A stretch of DNA of 64,000 nucleotides from Candidatus Sysuiplasma acidicola (GTDB taxonomy: Archaea > Thermoplasmatota > Thermoplasmata > Sysuiplasmatales > Sysuiplasmataceae): positions 1 to 64,000 of the forward strand of contig JAHEAA010000004.1 of the NCBI GenBank assembly GCA_019721035.1, given 5' to 3'. The position numbers were made by a program, and so were the translations under genes. The notes beneath the pieces are model-generated. The model worked only from the letters and a program-made list of their open reading frames with translations, ran no database searches and was not told the DNA's origin. This document shows positions 62,690-64,000 of the stretch, in pieces (within the stretch, counting starts at the first letter, position 1; the number at the start of each line of letters is the position of its first letter).

Positions 62690-63928
62690 ATGAAGCAAAA
62701 ATTAAGCTCGGCGCTGATAGTGATAATTTTTGTGATTGTGGCCGCAATGCCTGCTCTTGCAGTGCAGCAGAACACGGCAGCGGCAGGAACGCCATTTATG
62801 CACACCTTCATAACAAGTGTGCGGGCAGGAAACGGGAAGGGTCCAAGCGGAGGTTCCAGCTCCTCGGGACCTACTTCATATCCCGCATACACACCCGGCC
62901 AGATATTCCACGCTTATAACTACAGTGCGAATTACAATGGGACTGGGGAGACAATTGCAATCATAGATGCATATGGGAGTCCGTCAATTCAGAATGATGT
63001 GAAAGTTTTCGACTCCCAGTTCAATCTTCCACCGATTAAACTCACTGTACTTTCTCCCTTTGGCAAGGTGGGAAGAAACGCAGGATGGGCGCTCGAAACA
63101 TCGCTTGATGTGGAGTGGTCCCATGCAATGGCACCGAATGCCAGTATTTTGCTGATAGAGGCACCCTCAGCCTCAACAACCTATCTCATAACCGACTCCA
63201 TCAACTACATTGTGAATAACACGCATGCGAATGTCGTTTCCATGTCCTGGGGGGCAGCAGAGAGCGGACTCACTGCTTCTGAACTGTCACAGTATTCATC
63301 CACCTTTGCTTATGCGGCAAGTCACGGAGTCATAATGGTCGCCGCCTCAGGAGACAGCGGGGCCAATGACAGCACGTCTTCCCCAACTGTGAATTATCCT
63401 GCTTCCGATCCAAGCGTTGTGGGGGCAGGCGGAACCACTCTGCAACTCGCCAATATTACTTCCACAAGCGCCAATTATTCCTACGAATATGCCTGGAATT
63501 CCTCAGGAGGAGGCATAAGCACCTACTTCCCTGAGCCAAAGTACCAGTCAGGTGCCGGCATCACCGCTTCCGGAAGAGCCGTTCCGGATGTTTCATACGA
63601 CGCAAACCCGAACACAGGTTTCTGGATTTACGACAGCACAACCTACGAAGGACTGAAGGGCTGGATACAGGTGGGAGGGACAAGTGCATCATCACCGCAG
63701 TGGGCCGCAATCTTCACGGAAGTGCAGCAATACAAGGGTTCTACAACTTTCAACGGGACAAATGTACTCTCGTCTCTCTATTCTGTTTACAGCAGCAGTA
63801 CAGAGTATGCAAGTGCATTCCATGACATTACTATTGGATACAACGGGTATTACTATGCCGGGACAGGATACGACGAAGTCACAGGAATAGGCTCACCCAA
63901 CGTGAGTGCACTTATAGAATATTTGTGA
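62690..63928 (+). CDS. Secreted S53 (sedolisin/kumamolisin-like) peptidase without pro-domain
   Basis: Extracellular serine-carboxyl peptidase. The GTG ATG start at 62687/62690 is preceded by GGGGA and a TATA box. A signal peptide (core at about 7-25) is followed by a Gly/Ser-rich linker to residue 65, and then directly by the catalytic domain. Counting from the GTG, catalytic residues are Glu137 and Asp141 (WALETSLDVEW), oxyanion Asp223 (ASGDSGAND) and Ser333 (GGTSASSP). Calcium ligands lie in HDITIGYNGYY. At 413 residues it lacks the roughly 170-residue propeptide usual for the family. S53 enzymes are usually acid-active. Confidence 0.92.
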   Translation: MKQKLSSALIVIIFVIVAAMPALAVQQNTAAAGTPFMHTFITSVRAGNGKGPSGGSSSSGPTSYPAYTPGQIFHAYNYSANYNGTGETIAIIDAYGSPSIQNDVKVFDSQFNLPPIKLTVLSPFGKVGRNAGWALETSLDVEWSHAMAPNASILLIEAPSASTTYLITDSINYIVNNTHANVVSMSWGAAESGLTASELSQYSSTFAYAASHGVIMVAASGDSGANDSTSSPTVNYPASDPSVVGAGGTTLQLANITSTSANYSYEYAWNSSGGGISTYFPEPKYQSGAGITASGRAVPDVSYDANPNTGFWIYDSTTYEGLKGWIQVGGTSASSPQWAAIFTEVQQYKGSTTFNGTNVLSSLYSVYSSSTEYASAFHDITIGYNGYYYAGTGYDEVTGIGSPNVSALIEYL

Positions 63929-64000
63929 GTGGTTTTGCTGCCAAACATTTTAAAAACCTCTTCCCGCCGTTTTTGATCGGCTCATATGGGTGTTGATTTT

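Noticed and set aside
1-64000. Search for CRISPR arrays, insertion sequences, prophage or integrase genes
   Set aside because: No regularly spaced direct repeats, transposase or integrase was seen. The intein is the only mobile-type element found.

Overview
The window is a contiguous piece of an archaeal chromosome, most likely from the Thermoplasmata (Thermoplasmatota), at roughly 50% GC. The evidence is archaeal-type informational genes (EF-1alpha, EF-2, S10, S7, S12, archaeal GluRS, ATP-dependent DNA ligase, Hef-type helicase, archease, AglB), a mevalonate-pathway decarboxylase, tRNA genes with small introns at 37/38, and TATA-like boxes about 25 bases before many start codons, which implies many leaderless mRNAs. 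SOD, aconitase and succinyl-CoA synthetase suggest aerobic metabolism. An S53 (sedolisin) peptidase and a heavily decorated glycosyltransferase tail would fit an acidic habitat, but that is inference. I see no transposon, prophage or CRISPR array.

Layout. 1-4.3 kb: small membrane protein, SOD, beta-barrel-like protein, asparagine-synthase-like ATPase, GNAT, pyrF. 4.5-12 kb: a giant AglB/STT3 oligosaccharyltransferase (about 2,218 aa) translationally coupled to a small secreted protein, then tRNA-His. 12-18.4 kb: HD hydrolase, isochorismatase-like protein, GfcR-type regulator, RNase H-fold protein, mevalonate-pathway decarboxylase with archease, Xaa-Pro peptidase, ZPR1 protein. 18.4-27.5 kb: sensor kinase, a candidate structured RNA, intron-containing tRNA-Thr, aconitase, thioesterase, endonuclease III, family-5 uracil-DNA glycosylase and an enolase-superfamily enzyme. 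27.5-31.7 kb: a complete sugar-type ABC importer operon. 31.8-36.9 kb: intron-containing tRNA-Cys, methylmalonyl-CoA mutase module (meaB, small and large subunits) and pyrK/pyrD. 36.9-50.3 kb: exported protein, cysS, gltX, Hef helicase, DNA ligase, MscS channel, sucCD, Sua5, Met aminopeptidase, tRNA-Gln. 50.4-59.6 kb: MiaB-like enzyme, intron-containing tRNA-Ser, thrB, and the translation cluster S10, EF-1alpha, (LysE), EF-2, S7, S12. 59.9-64 kb: a TPP-riboswitch-controlled MFS transporter, an arsR-arsC operon, and a secreted S53 peptidase.

The strongest unusual items are a 318-residue intein inside the P-loop of EF-2; the giant AglB with about eleven beta-sandwich repeats; a TPP riboswitch that assigns a thiamine-related role to an MFS carrier; three tRNAs with 12-14 nt introns; and an unassigned, highly structured RNA candidate at about 21.0-21.1 kb. 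Metabolically, methylmalonyl-CoA mutase, succinyl-CoA synthetase and aconitase point to propionyl/methylmalonyl-CoA feeding the TCA cycle, and pyrF plus pyrDK cover late pyrimidine synthesis.
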